From Candidatus Kaistella beijingensis (lineage in GTDB: Bacteria; Bacteroidota; Bacteroidia; Flavobacteriales; Weeksellaceae), in contig NZ_CP071953.1 of the NCBI RefSeq assembly GCF_020084865.1, positions 806,001 through 870,000 on the forward strand: DNA of 64,000 nt. The letters run 5' to 3'. The notes beneath the pieces were generated by a model that was not told where the DNA came from, ran no database searches, and saw only the letters and a list, made by a program, of their open reading frames with translations. The stretch's first letter is position 1. Every line of letters starts with the position of its first letter. Shown here piece after piece: positions 1 through 8,162 of this stretch. A program made the translations under genes and the position numbers.

Positions 1-446
1 TTCGCTCCAAGGATTTTTGGGAACAAAAAGGGTTTGATGAAAGATTTTTCGCTCATCAAGAAGAAATTGATTTGTGTTGGCGTTTGATTAACTCGGGAAA
101 GAAAATTTTCTACACCGCGAAATCCACTGTTTATCATGTCGGTGGTGGAACTTTGAGTAAACAAAGCGCAGAAAAAACTTATCTCAACATCCGAAATAAT
201 CTTTCGATGTTGTTGAAAAACTTGCCTTTTCGAAAACTGATTTGGTTGATCTTTTTCCGTTTGTGTTTGGACGCAATTGCCGGAATTTATTTTGGCTTAA
301 AAAACGGTTTCCCTCATTTTTGGGGAGTTGTAAGGGCTCATTTTGGATTTTATGCCCAAGTTCCGGAAACCATAAAACGTCGTGGAAATAATCAAATCCA
401 TGATTACTTTCAATCCAAATGGTTGATTTTTAGACATTTCCTGTAG
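1..446 (+). CDS. Glycosyltransferase family 2, C-terminal part (5' end outside window)
   Basis: The frame is open from the first bases (codons in phase with position 3), so the N-terminus lies outside the window. The visible part begins with FDERFF and then EEIDLCWR, the acidic D/E-ED-xxW block that closes the catalytic GT-A domain of family 2 enzymes, which transfer sugars from nucleotide donors to envelope glycans or lipids. A hydrophobic C-terminal stretch (KLIWLIFFRLCLDAIAGIYF) suggests membrane association. Donor and acceptor cannot be told from this part. The next gene starts 66 nt downstream with its own promoter-like element. Confidence 0.85.
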   Translation, partial: RSKDFWEQKGFDERFFAHQEEIDLCWRLINSGKKIFYTAKSTVYHVGGGTLSKQSAEKTYLNIRNNLSMLLKNLPFRKLIWLIFFRLCLDAIAGIYFGLKNGFPHFWGVVRAHFGFYAQVPETIKRRGNNQIHDYFQSKWLIFRHFL

Positions 447-495
447 ATTTTCTGAAAAATTCTTTTTCTTTTTAATTAATTCCAATAAAAATCTC

Positions 496-503
496 TACTT
501 TTG
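496..503 (+). promoter_or_regulatory. TAnnTTTG -7 promoter element
   Basis: TACTTTTG matches the Bacteroidetes sigma-A -7 consensus TAnnTTTG. It lies 9 nt before the ATG of the alpha/beta hydrolase at 513, so the mRNA leader would be only a few nucleotides. Confidence 0.6.
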
Positions 504-512
504 TAATGATTT

Positions 513-1370
513 ATGAAAATAGATATTTATCTCGTCATCGGAATTATCGTAGCCAGTACCTTGATTATCGGGTTGATCATCTATTTTTTTCAACACAAAT
601 TTTTCTTCCAGCCAGAAAAACTTCCACCCGATTTCAAGTTTGCGTACGATAATTTGAAAGCCGAAGAAGTCACCGTGGAACCTGAACCGGGAGCAAAAAT
701 CAATTATCTGCATTTCATCGTCGATAACCCGAAAGGAGTCGTGATTTATTTAAAGGGAAATACGAAAAGTATCAAAGGTTGGGGAAAATTCGCCATCGAT
801 TTCACGCGACTTGGTTACGAAGTCATCATGATGGATTATCGCGGATTCGGGAAAAGCACCGGAAAACGCAACGTCGAAGCCATGAAACGTGATTCACAAT
901 TCATCTACAATCTTGCAAAAAAGCAATATTCAGAAGACAAAATTGTTGTTTACGGTCGTTCTCTCGGCTCGGGATTTGCGGCGCGATTGGCTGCGAAAAA
1001 CAATCCGCGACTTCTGATTCTCACTTCTCCACTTTATTCTTTGTTAAGGACGATTCACCGTTACCTTCCGTTTATGCCTGCAAAACCTTTTTTGCGCTAC
1101 AATATTCCGACTTTTCATTATTTAAAAAATGTTCGTTGTCCTATAAAAATTATTCACGGAAGTGATGACAAACTCGTTCCAATAAGCACTGCAGTTGATT
1201 TGTCAGAAATTAATCCCGAATTGACTAGGCTTTACGTGATTTTGAGAGCAGGACACATCAACGTACATCAGTTTGAAGAATATCACCGAGTGATGGAGGA
1301 GATTTTTGAGGAAAGAAAAGTCTTCATCAATGCCGAAACAACGAGTTTGGGTTATTCGCACAGGAAGTAA
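513..1370 (+). CDS. Alpha/beta hydrolase, membrane-anchored (first of a tandem pair)
   Basis: The 285-residue protein starts with an uncleaved membrane segment (about residues 6-26) followed by an alpha/beta-hydrolase fold of the serine aminopeptidase S33/BEM46-like group. The nucleophile elbow is GRSLGSG near residue 150. The acid is probably the Asp of HGSDDKLV and the base the His of AGHINV near the C-terminus, giving a full Ser-Asp-His set. The substrate is unknown; family members are esterases, lipases or peptidases. The ATG at 513 fits a TAnnTTTG element 9 nt upstream. The next gene is a paralogue without the membrane anchor, so a local duplication is likely. Confidence 0.88.
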   Translation: MKIDIYLVIGIIVASTLIIGLIIYFFQHKFFFQPEKLPPDFKFAYDNLKAEEVTVEPEPGAKINYLHFIVDNPKGVVIYLKGNTKSIKGWGKFAIDFTRLGYEVIMMDYRGFGKSTGKRNVEAMKRDSQFIYNLAKKQYSEDKIVVYGRSLGSGFAARLAAKNNPRLLILTSPLYSLLRTIHRYLPFMPAKPFLRYNIPTFHYLKNVRCPIKIIHGSDDKLVPISTAVDLSEINPELTRLYVILRAGHINVHQFEEYHRVMEEIFEERKVFINAETTSLGYSHRK

Positions 1371-1380
1371 TTATCATCAC

Positions 1381-1430
<50 letters not shown>

Positions 1431-1474
1431 TTATTTTTGCTGAAAGCCAATTGCCGAAACCCAAAAGCATTTGC

Positions 1475-1482
1475 TATCTTTG
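1475..1482 (+). promoter_or_regulatory. TAnnTTTG -7 promoter element
   Basis: TATCTTTG lies 4 nt before the ATG at 1487, with a TTG at 1451-1453 that could serve as the -33 element (21-nt spacing). The position implies a leaderless transcript and decides the start codon of the following gene. Confidence 0.65.
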
Positions 1483-1486
1483 CACA

Positions 1487-2251
1487 ATGTCCGAATTACT
1501 CAAATATTTTCAGGAAAAAGTGGTTTTTTTGCCGGTTATTTTGCCAAATGACCACACTTACGATTTTGAAAATGATTTTGAGGAATATCTTTGGGACACT
1601 CCTTTTGATGGGAAAATCAATGTGCTTCATTTCAGGATTAAAAATCCAAAAGGAGTCATCGCCTACTTCCACGGAAATGCGGATAATCTTCACCGATGGG
1701 GAAAAATTGCAGTGGATTTTACGAAATTTGGATATGATGTTTTGGTGATGGACTATCGTGGTTACGGAAAAAGTTCAGGCCCAAGAAATGAGGAATACCT
1801 TTATTCTGATGCTCAATTTTTTTATGATTTTGCCAAGGAAAATTATGGCGAGAACAAGATTATTGTGTACGGAAGAAGTTTAGGCGGCGCATTTGCAACA
1901 AAAATTGCAGGAGAAAACCAGCCAAAAATGGTGATTTTAGAAGCCACCTTTTACAATCTTCAAGACATTGTAAACCGTTGGTTGCCGGGAAAAGTCACCG
2001 ACAAAGTTTCCCCGAAGATGACTTATCACTTTCTCTCTAACCAAAATATTCTAAAAATAAAAGTTCCGCTTTATCATTTTCATGGAACGAAAGATTCAGT
2101 TGTTCCTTTAAAATCGGGGAAAAAACTGTTTGAGGTTTTCGAAAAGGAACATCCGAAAATTCCAAAAAAATTTATTGAAATTAAAGGCGGAACGCATGAA
2201 GACTTGATTAAATATGATGAGTTTGTAGAAGAAATGAAGAAAATATTATAA
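1487..2251 (+). CDS. Alpha/beta hydrolase, soluble (second of a tandem pair)
   Basis: This 254-residue protein is a paralogue of the preceding hydrolase: shared blocks include NPKGVI/VIYxxGN, a WGKIAVDFTKFGYDV strand, MDYRGYGKS and the nucleophile elbow GRSLGGAFA near residue 130. The acid probably lies in HGTKDSVVP and the base in GGTHEDL. Unlike its neighbour it has no N-terminal membrane segment, so it is probably cytoplasmic. An in-frame TTG at 1451 would lengthen it, but that lies upstream of the TAnnTTTG element, so ATG 1487 is preferred. Substrate unknown. Confidence 0.85.
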   Translation: MSELLKYFQEKVVFLPVILPNDHTYDFENDFEEYLWDTPFDGKINVLHFRIKNPKGVIAYFHGNADNLHRWGKIAVDFTKFGYDVLVMDYRGYGKSSGPRNEEYLYSDAQFFYDFAKENYGENKIIVYGRSLGGAFATKIAGENQPKMVILEATFYNLQDIVNRWLPGKVTDKVSPKMTYHFLSNQNILKIKVPLYHFHGTKDSVVPLKSGKKLFEVFEKEHPKIPKKFIEIKGGTHEDLIKYDEFVEEMKKIL

Positions 2252-2398
2252 TAAAAAGGTGAATAATCAATTTCTTCGGGTCAATTTGCTTCGCAATGAA
2301 TTTGATAACCTAACTTGGAACCTGAAACTTAAAACTTGGAACAAACAAAAACAAGCTACATCAAATAACATTAAACCAATTCAGACAAAATTTTCCTA

Positions 2399-2956
2399 AT
2401 GCTTGATTTCTGCGCCATCGATTTTGAAACCGCCACTCATGAACGAAACTCTGCTTGTGAAATGGGAATCTGCGTGGTAGAAAATGGCGAAATTGTGGAA
2501 ACCAAGACTTGGCTCATTAAACCGCCGAGTTTTCCCTATTTTCATCCAAGAAATATTGATGTTCACGGAATTACACCCGAAGATGTTCAGGATTCACCCA
2601 CGTTTGAAGACATTTGGCACGAAGCCGAAAATTTGATGTACGGAAACTTGATGATTGCGCATAACGCCGGATTTGACGCGGGAGTTTTGCGCGGCTGTCT
2701 AGATTACTACGGATTTTTTAAACCAAAACTCAATTATCTTTGCTCGATTTCTTTAGCCAAAAAATCTTGGAAAAATCTGCCGAAATATGGATTGAAAAGT
2801 TTGGCAGAACAACACCAAATTTCTTTCAACCATCACCGAGCAGGAGACGATGCGGAAGTTTGCGCTAAAATTTCACTTCTTGCTTTTCAGAAATTAATGT
2901 TGACAAGAAATGACGAAGTTCGGGATGTTTTGAAGAAAAATTTGAAAGTTTTATAA
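2399..2956 (+). CDS. DEDDh 3'-5' exonuclease, DNA polymerase III epsilon-like
   Basis: The 185-residue protein is a single exonuclease domain. Exo I is AIDFET (metal-binding Asp and Glu, residues 7-9), exo II is AHNAGFD near residue 90, and exo III is HRAGDDA near residue 147, whose His marks the DEDDh subclass. Such proteins are DnaQ/epsilon proofreading subunits or stand-alone exonucleases that trim 3' ends of DNA or RNA. No GIY-YIG or other extra domain follows, so it is a short member. The preceding 147-nt gap holds filler-type repeats. Role in replication or repair cannot be decided here. Confidence 0.88.
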   Translation: MLDFCAIDFETATHERNSACEMGICVVENGEIVETKTWLIKPPSFPYFHPRNIDVHGITPEDVQDSPTFEDIWHEAENLMYGNLMIAHNAGFDAGVLRGCLDYYGFFKPKLNYLCSISLAKKSWKNLPKYGLKSLAEQHQISFNHHRAGDDAEVCAKISLLAFQKLMLTRNDEVRDVLKKNLKVL

Positions 2957-2995
2957 TTGTTTTAACCAAAAACAAGTTGCTAAAATTATTTAAAC

Positions 2996-3003
2996 TATCT
3001 TTG
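2996..3003 (+). promoter_or_regulatory. TAnnTTTG -7 element upstream of the rhlE leader
   Basis: TATCTTTG precedes a terminator-like hairpin (3015-3038), a 30-codon ORF and then the helicase gene. The helicase leader would be about 155 nt, long for this window. Confidence 0.55.
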
Positions 3004-3014
3004 CAGCACAAAAT

Positions 3015-3038
3015 TCCTTCTTCGCGGAAGGATTTTTT
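3015..3038 (+). terminator. Terminator-like hairpin in the rhlE leader, possible attenuator
   Basis: TCCTTC (3015-3020) pairs with GAAGGA (3027-3032) across loop TTCGCG and is followed by six T. It lies only 11 nt downstream of a TAnnTTTG element and directly before an ATG at 3039. This promoter-hairpin-T-run-ATG order is repeated in front of dapF. It may be a transcription attenuator or a structure controlling translation. Confidence 0.45.
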
Positions 3039-3131
3039 ATGAACGTAGTCATTCTTGATGAATCCGATTTCTTTTCGGAGCTGAAAATTCTTTTTCATTC
3101 ATTTCTTCGTTACATTAAAAGAATGACATGA
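3039..3131 (+). CDS. 30-codon leader ORF or gene remnant upstream of rhlE
   Basis: ATG directly follows the T-run of the leader hairpin and opens 30 codons (MNVVILDESDFFSELK at the start) ending in TGA at 3129. It is in the same frame as the helicase, separated by that stop and ten codons. It could be a leader peptide or the truncated N-terminus of an older gene whose promoter now serves the helicase. No known family is recognised with certainty. Confidence 0.3.
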   Translation: MNVVILDESDFFSELKILFHSFLRYIKRMT

Positions 3132-3161
3132 GTTTCATTTTTAATAAAAAAAACATTTCAT

Positions 3162-4412
3162 TTGAATTTTACCGACTTAAAACTAATCGAACCTATCGCG
3201 AAAGCGTTACAGGAGGAAGGTTACACGCAACCAACCCCAATTCAGCAAAAAGCAATTCCCAACATTTTACAAGGCAGAGATTTGCTCGGAACCGCACAAA
3301 CCGGAACCGGAAAAACGGCTGCATTTGCTATTCCAATTTTACAGAATCTGACTGAAAAGAATGTCAGAAACAACCAAATTAAAGCTTTGATTTTAACGCC
3401 GACAAGAGAATTGGCGATTCAGATTGAAGAAAGTTTTAACGCTTACGGAAGACATTTGAGATTGAGAAACCTCGTTGTTTTCGGCGGTGTGAAACAAGGA
3501 GCGCAAGAAGCGTCTTTGAAAAAAGGCGTCGATATTTTGGTGGCTACTCCGGGAAGATTGCTCGACTTTATCTCGCAGGGAATTATTTCTTTGAAAAATT
3601 TGGAAATTTTCGTTCTTGATGAAGCCGACAGAATGCTCGACATGGGATTTGTTCACGATGTGAAAAGGATTGTGAAGCTTTTACCACCAAAAAGACAGAC
3701 TTTGTTTTTCTCGGCGACTTTTCCCGATGAAATTAAAAACTTGGCGGATTCGATTCTAAATAATCCTGTGAAAGTTTCTGTTGCGCCCGTTTCTGCAACT
3801 GCGGACACGATCCAGCAGAAAGTATATTTTGTGGAAAAAGATGACAAACTCGATTTGTTGACGCATATTCTTCAGAACGATATTTCAGATTCCGTTCTCG
3901 TTTTTTCAAGGACGAAACATGGAGCAGATAAAATTGCGAGAAAACTACAAAAACACAAAATTTCTGCGGAAGCAATTCACGGAAATAAGTCTCAAAATCA
4001 AAGACAAAACGCTTTAACCAACTTTAAATCAGGAAAATCGAGAGTTTTGGTTGCCACCGATATCGCAGCAAGAGGAATCGATATTGATGAACTGAAATAC
4101 GTGGTAAACTTCGAACTTTCCGATGTTTCCGAAACTTATGTTCACCGCATTGGTAGGACAGGAAGAGCCGGTGCAGAAGGAAAATCGATTTCTTTTGTTG
4201 ATGGTTTGGATTTGATTAACCTGAAAAATACGGAGAAACTGATTGGAAAAAAAATTCCGGTAGAGAAAGACCACCCGTTTCACACCGATGATTTGGTAGT
4301 GACAAAGAGAGATTCAAACAATAAACCTTTTGTTCCAAAGCCGAAACCACAATCGAAGGAAAATATTGGCTATAAGAAACCGAAAAACAAAGGGTTTTTT
4401 AGGAAGAAATAA
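3162..4412 (+). CDS. rhlE: DEAD-box ATP-dependent RNA helicase, RhlE type
   Basis: The 416-residue protein has the complete helicase set: Q motif near [10 protein letters not shown], motif I AQTGTGKT, Ia PTRELA, Ib TPGR, II DEAD ([13 protein letters not shown]), [26 protein letters not shown] and [12 protein letters not shown]. The short basic C-terminal tail ([19 protein letters not shown]) is typical of RhlE proteins, which remodel RNA during ribosome assembly and turnover, often in the cold. The family N-terminus MNFTDL begins at a TTG codon, because no in-frame ATG lies between the TGA at 3129 and this point. The gene converges with tatD across a strong hairpin. Confidence 0.9.
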   Translation: MNFTDLKLIEPIAKALQEEGYTQPTPIQQKAIPNILQGRDLLGTAQTGTGKTAAFAIPILQNLTEKNVRNNQIKALILTPTRELAIQIEESFNAYGRHLRLRNLVVFGGVKQGAQEASLKKGVDILVATPGRLLDFISQGIISLKNLEIFVLDEADRMLDMGFVHDVKRIVKLLPPKRQTLFFSATFPDEIKNLADSILNNPVKVSVAPVSATADTIQQKVYFVEKDDKLDLLTHILQNDISDSVLVFSRTKHGADKIARKLQKHKISAEAIHGNKSQNQRQNALTNFKSGKSRVLVATDIAARGIDIDELKYVVNFELSDVSETYVHRIGRTGRAGAEGKSISFVDGLDLINLKNTEKLIGKKIPVEKDHPFHTDDLVVTKRDSNNKPFVPKPKPQSKENIGYKKPKNKGFFRKK

Positions 4413-4436
4413 ATTATCCCTTCTTAATCTGCGTCA

Positions 4437-4480
4437 TCTGCTAAATCTGCGAGAAAATAGTCGCTCGCAGATTTAGCGGA
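4437..4480. terminator. Long inverted repeat, bidirectional terminator between rhlE and tatD
   Basis: TCTGCTAAATCTGCGAG (4437-4453) pairs with CTCGCAGATTTAGCGGA (4464-4480) with one G-T pair and a 10-nt loop. It sits in the 80-nt gap between convergent genes, where a shared terminator is expected, but it lacks a clean T-run. The text also resembles dispersed AATCTGCG repeats. Confidence 0.55.
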
Positions 4481-4492
4481 TTTCGCAGATTT

Positions 4493-5260
4493 CTATTTTG
4501 AGTTGAAAATACGATTCGCGTTTTCTGTGGTAATTCTATCGATTTCTGAAAAATCTTTTCCATAAATATTGACGAGTTTTCCGACCACCAAATCCAAGTA
4601 CGAACTTTCATTACGTTTGCCTCGGTGTGGAACTGGAGCGAGATAAGGTGAATCGGTTTCTAACACGATTTTTTCTAAAGGAATTTCATGCAGAAACTGG
4701 TCTATCTTGCCGTTTTTAAAGGTCACTACTCCACCAATTCCAAGCAGAAAGTTTAAGTCGATTGCATGTTTTGCCTGTTCTAAATTCCCTGAAAAACAGT
4801 GAAAAATTCCACGTAATTTTGGATGTTTTTTTCTTTCTAAAACCTCAAAAACCTCATCGAAACTTTCGCGGGTGTGAATCACGATGGGCAAATCTTTTTC
4901 AATCGCCCAATCAATTTGTTTTTCGAATGCCTTAACTTGAATATCCAAAGTCGTTTTGTCCCAATATAAATCAATCCCAATTTCACCAATTGCCGGAAAA
5001 CTTCTTTGATTCAAATAACTTGCAACAATTTGCAGTTCGTTTTCCCAAGTTTCGGGTTTTACGTAACAAGGATGAAGTCCAATCATTGAAAAAATTTGAT
5101 CGGGATATTCCTTCTCTAAATCCAACATTTTTTCGTGATGTTCAGAATCGATTGCAGGAAGATAAAATTTTGAAACGCCTTTATTAATGGCTCTTTCAAT
5201 CATTTCCTTTCTGTCGTGGTCGAATTCTTCGGAGTATAGGTGAGTGTGTGTATCAATCAT
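4493..5260 (-). CDS. tatD: TatD family metal-dependent deoxyribonuclease/hydrolase
   Basis: The 255-residue length is normal for the family. The N-terminal metal-binding motif DTHTHLYSEEFD is followed by GEIGIDLYWD, IHTRESFDE, HCFSG and ETDSPYLAP, giving the conserved His, Glu and Asp metal ligands of the TIM-barrel amidohydrolase-like fold. TatD proteins are 3'-5' exonucleases or repair nucleases and are not part of Tat transport. It lies 52 nt downstream of the GNAT gene on the same strand and may share its transcript. Confidence 0.93.
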   Translation of the reverse strand: MIDTHTHLYSEEFDHDRKEMIERAINKGVSKFYLPAIDSEHHEKMLDLEKEYPDQIFSMIGLHPCYVKPETWENELQIVASYLNQRSFPAIGEIGIDLYWDKTTLDIQVKAFEKQIDWAIEKDLPIVIHTRESFDEVFEVLERKKHPKLRGIFHCFSGNLEQAKHAIDLNFLLGIGGVVTFKNGKIDQFLHEIPLEKIVLETDSPYLAPVPHRGKRNESSYLDLVVGKLVNIYGKDFSEIDRITTENANRIFNSK

Positions 5261-5312
5261 AAAATCGGTGCAGGATGCAAGGTTTAAGTTTAAAAATTCG
5301 TTTGAAATTTTA

Positions 5313-5831
5313 CTATAAATTCATTTTCATCAATAAGTCGGTTTGAACATCTTTTCCAAGTACGAAATCGTGTTTGCTGTAAACTTCAAAACCGTTTTTC
5401 CCGTAGAATTTCAGGGCTCGTTCGTTGTGTTCCCAAACTCCAAGCCAAATGAATTCTGCTTTTTTTTCTTTGGCAATTTGAATGGAATGGTCTAGAAGAA
5501 GTTGACCGATTTTCATTCGCAGAAATTCTTTGCGAACATATATTCTTTCGATTTCAATTGAATTTTCATTTTTGTTTTCGGTTTGTGAATTTCCTGAATT
5601 TAGTTTTAAATATCCTAAAATTTCATCCTTGTTTTCGGCAAAATAAAATTCGGATTCAGGATTATCTAATTCGGATTGTAATTGCTCTTCGCTTAAGTTT
5701 TCAGAAAGATATTTTTGCATATCTTCTTCGAAATTAACTTCCTCGAAAGTTTCGGTAAACGTTTGACGACTGATTTTTACTAAATCTGTTAAATCTACGC
5801 TTGTAATTTTTCTAACTTTAATTTCTCCCAT
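5313..5831 (-). CDS. GNAT family N-acetyltransferase
   Basis: The 172-residue single-domain protein transfers acetyl from acetyl-CoA to an unknown amine. The central strand ends in IERIYVRKEF followed by RMKIGQLLLDH, equivalent to the Q/RxxGxG/A pyrophosphate loop (here RMKIGQ), then WLGVWEHNERALKFYGKNGF, the usual motif B with the conserved Asn and Tyr. The N-terminal half starts with a typical GNAT strand (VRKITSVDLTDLVKIS). The nearest characterised style is the spermidine/amino-acid acetyltransferase group, but specificity is inference. Confidence 0.85.
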   Translation of the reverse strand: MGEIKVRKITSVDLTDLVKISRQTFTETFEEVNFEEDMQKYLSENLSEEQLQSELDNPESEFYFAENKDEILGYLKLNSGNSQTENKNENSIEIERIYVRKEFLRMKIGQLLLDHSIQIAKEKKAEFIWLGVWEHNERALKFYGKNGFEVYSKHDFVLGKDVQTDLLMKMNL

Positions 5832-5842
5832 TTTTTTAAGTT

Positions 5843-5974
5843 TTGGCTAAAGCCAATAGAACTTTTCTTACATAAAACGGACTTAAGTCCGTTCCTGTTG
5901 AATCAATTACGATATCAATCTGTTTATTGTTCCAATGGCTTCAGCATTGGCTATTGATTTCGCCACTTCGTGGC
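5843..5974. repeat. Cluster of four palindromes (REP-like array)
   Basis: The 186-nt gap between two minus-strand genes holds four separate palindromes: TTGGCT-AA-AGCCAA (5843-5856), the perfect 18-mer AACGGACTTAAGTCCGTT (5876-5893), CCAATG...CATTGG (5932-5950) and GCCAC-TTC-GTGGC (5962-5974). None has a terminator T-run. Such arrays match the general form of repetitive extragenic palindromes. Confidence 0.65.
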
Positions 5975-6017
5975 TTTAATAGAAATTCATCACAGACTTT
6001 TCGTGGAAAAAATTTCC

Positions 6018-6989
6018 CTATTGACTTTTAATTATTGTTGTAAAAATAGGATGCTTTACTTTGGTTTGTTGCAATGCAATTCTTCCTTTCAAATTTTCTA
6101 GAAATTCCTGGTATTTGGGATTTTTTTCATCGAAAGTTCGGTGTTCCAAAGACTTTGCAATTTTGAAGTTTTCAGTAATGAATTCTTTGGTTTCATCTGT
6201 GAAAAACGCGTTTCCAAACTTTTTCCAAATGTATTGAACCGCCTGTGAATTGGGGTGAATCATGTCGTCTTTGTAAAAACGGTAATCCCGCAAATCATCC
6301 ATCAAAATCTCATAAATCGGGAGATAATAACAGTTTTCAAACTGCGGCAAAATTTCATGAATGGCGGAAATAAGTTTGGCTTTACTCAAATTATTTTCAA
6401 CCATCCCGTCTTTGGTGTGACGAACCGGCGAAACAGTGAACAAAATCTGCACTTCTTTTTTGCAGATATCTTTTAAAAGGGTAACTGTTTCGTAAATGGA
6501 ATCGGTCAATTCAAGATTTGTTAGAAGTCGTTTTTCAAAAAACTTTCCGGGAATTTTGTGGCAGTTTGCCACCAATTTTTTCTTGGGTAAAAATTCGTAG
6601 ACAAAAGAAGTTCCGTACGTGATAATGACCCAATCCGTATTTTGTAGGAAGAGATTCGCATCCTCAATTTTGGTGTTGATTTTCTCTAAAGTTTGATGCG
6701 CAAACCTCGAATTAAAACTGGTGTGATGGTCGAGCGAAATCACTTCTTCATTGTAACTGATTAAATCTTCTTCGGTATAAAACTGCGAATCGTGGAGTTT
6801 TTTAATGGAATTATTAATCGAAAATGGATTGAAAATCGTTCCAAATGGATTATTGAAAGTTTGAATCTGCCCCGTTTTAAGGAGGTCAGAAATCTCCGTA
6901 GAAAAGCACGAACCGATTGAAAATATTTGGTCTTCAACTTCAATTTTTTTGGATGAGTTTTCGATGTTTACTTCGGTGCGAAATTTCAT
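6018..6989 (-). CDS. GSCFA domain-containing protein
   Basis: The 323-residue protein carries the signature that names the family near its N-terminus, here as SIGSCFSTEI (Ser in place of the final Ala), followed by NPFGTIFNPFSI. Further conserved blocks are ITYGTSFVYE, VSPVRHTKDG and a C-terminal DMIHPN. This Gly-Ser pair and D-x-x-H arrangement resembles SGNH/GDSL-type hydrolases, so an acyl-ester or carbohydrate-ester activity is possible, but the family has no settled function. There is no signal peptide. Confidence 0.85.
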   Translation of the reverse strand: MKFRTEVNIENSSKKIEVEDQIFSIGSCFSTEISDLLKTGQIQTFNNPFGTIFNPFSINNSIKKLHDSQFYTEEDLISYNEEVISLDHHTSFNSRFAHQTLEKINTKIEDANLFLQNTDWVIITYGTSFVYEFLPKKKLVANCHKIPGKFFEKRLLTNLELTDSIYETVTLLKDICKKEVQILFTVSPVRHTKDGMVENNLSKAKLISAIHEILPQFENCYYLPIYEILMDDLRDYRFYKDDMIHPNSQAVQYIWKKFGNAFFTDETKEFITENFKIAKSLEHRTFDEKNPKYQEFLENLKGRIALQQTKVKHPIFTTIIKSQ

Positions 6990-7083
6990 AACTCGTTTAC
7001 TACCTCTTCAAAAATTTGTCAAATTTTTGCCTCCCCTTCAAAGAGGGGGAATAGTCTCGGTAGATTTTGGATATTTTTATAAT

Positions 7084-8055
7084 TTAAGATTCCCTTCTCA
7101 ATAAATAGTTCGCCAATTCGATGAACGGTTTTTTCTTTTCATCGGGAACATTGATTTTATTAAGGTAATGTTGCGCAATCTCATTATGCTTTTGAATCAA
7201 ATGAAGCGTTTTTTCATCCACTTTCGTACGGCGGAAAATCTTTTCTACACTGTAAATTTTATCAACATTATCCGTCTTTTTGGAGTACCAGTAATCGAGT
7301 TCTTTACGCTCCTCTTCCGTTCCGTTTTCTTTGGCTAGAAGGTAGAGAACGGTTTTTTTATTTTCCACGATATCACCTGCATGCTGTTTCCCAAACTGTT
7401 CCATGTTTCCGAAAACATCCAAATAATCATCCATAATCTGGAAAGCGATTCCGACATGTTTCCCGAAATTGAAAATGGCTTTCGCATCCTTAAAATCGGC
7501 ACCTGCAATCAAAGCTCCTATTTCAAAAGAAGAAGCACTTAAAATTCCGGTTTTGTAGGTAATCATTCGGATATAATCGCTGAAGGTTACATCTTCCTGC
7601 GTCTCAAAATTGATGTCGTATTGCTGTCCTTCACAAAGTAAAAGTCCGGTATGTGTAAAAACTCGAACACAGGCTTTAAAAAGATTGGGCTCCAAGTCCT
7701 CGAAAAATTTATAGGCTTTGAAAAGCAATGCATCGCCGGAAAGAATTCCTACATTAATTCCGTGTAAAGTATGGATGGTGGGTTGGTTTCTGCGAAGCGG
7801 CGCCTCATCCATAATATCATCGTGAATCAGCGTGAAATTGTGGAAAAACTCTATAGCTAAAGCAGGTTTCAATGCTTTCTCGATATTTCCGTTGAACATA
7901 TCATTCGCCATTAAAACCATGATCGGTCGAAGTCTTTTCCCGCCGTGAGAAATAATGTAATTCATCGGCGCATAAAGTTCTTCCGGCTTATCCTTGAACA
8001 TGTATTTATCAACCGCTTTGGCTACGATTTCCTGATATTCATCTAAAAATTGCAT
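7084..8055 (-). CDS. Trans-isoprenyl diphosphate synthase (polyprenyl synthetase)
   Basis: The 323-residue protein condenses isopentenyl diphosphate onto an allylic diphosphate, giving chains for menaquinone, carotenoids or other lipids. Key sites are GGKRLRP (IPP binding), the first aspartate-rich motif LIHDDIMD near residue 80 followed by RRNQPT, and the second motif QIMDDYLD near residue 207. Chain length depends on residues before the first motif (FHNFTLIHDD) and cannot be fixed by eye. A TAnnTTTG element (8073-8080) lies 17 nt before the ATG. Confidence 0.92.
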   Translation of the reverse strand: MQFLDEYQEIVAKAVDKYMFKDKPEELYAPMNYIISHGGKRLRPIMVLMANDMFNGNIEKALKPALAIEFFHNFTLIHDDIMDEAPLRRNQPTIHTLHGINVGILSGDALLFKAYKFFEDLEPNLFKACVRVFTHTGLLLCEGQQYDINFETQEDVTFSDYIRMITYKTGILSASSFEIGALIAGADFKDAKAIFNFGKHVGIAFQIMDDYLDVFGNMEQFGKQHAGDIVENKKTVLYLLAKENGTEEERKELDYWYSKKTDNVDKIYSVEKIFRRTKVDEKTLHLIQKHNEIAQHYLNKINVPDEKKKPFIELANYLLRRES

Positions 8056-8072
8056 AAATTTTTCTGTTTTTA

Positions 8073-8080
8073 CAAAAGTA
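8073..8080 (-). promoter_or_regulatory. TAnnTTTG -7 element of the polyprenyl synthase gene
   Basis: On the minus strand TACTTTTG lies 17 nt upstream of the ATG at 8055. Confidence 0.55.
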
Positions 8081-8116
8081 CGATTTTAATCATTTTTTAT
8101 GGAATTTAAAGCATAA

Positions 8117-8142
8117 AAAAACCACTTCCGTGGAAATGGTTT
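8117..8142 (-). terminator. Intrinsic terminator after the PiT gene
   Basis: AACCACTTCC and GGAAATGGTT pair with one mismatch around GT. On the minus strand the stem is followed by a run of T, 20 nt after the phosphate transporter stop codon. Confidence 0.7.
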
Positions 8143-8162
8143 TAGAAATAATATTGATTTTT

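Noticed and set aside
3128..3355. Open frame starting at ATG 3128 overlapping the helicase start
   Set aside because: It reads across the helicase Q-motif and motif I region in another frame and has no family similarity; a frameshift joining it to the helicase would need slippage in the A-run, for which there is no other support.
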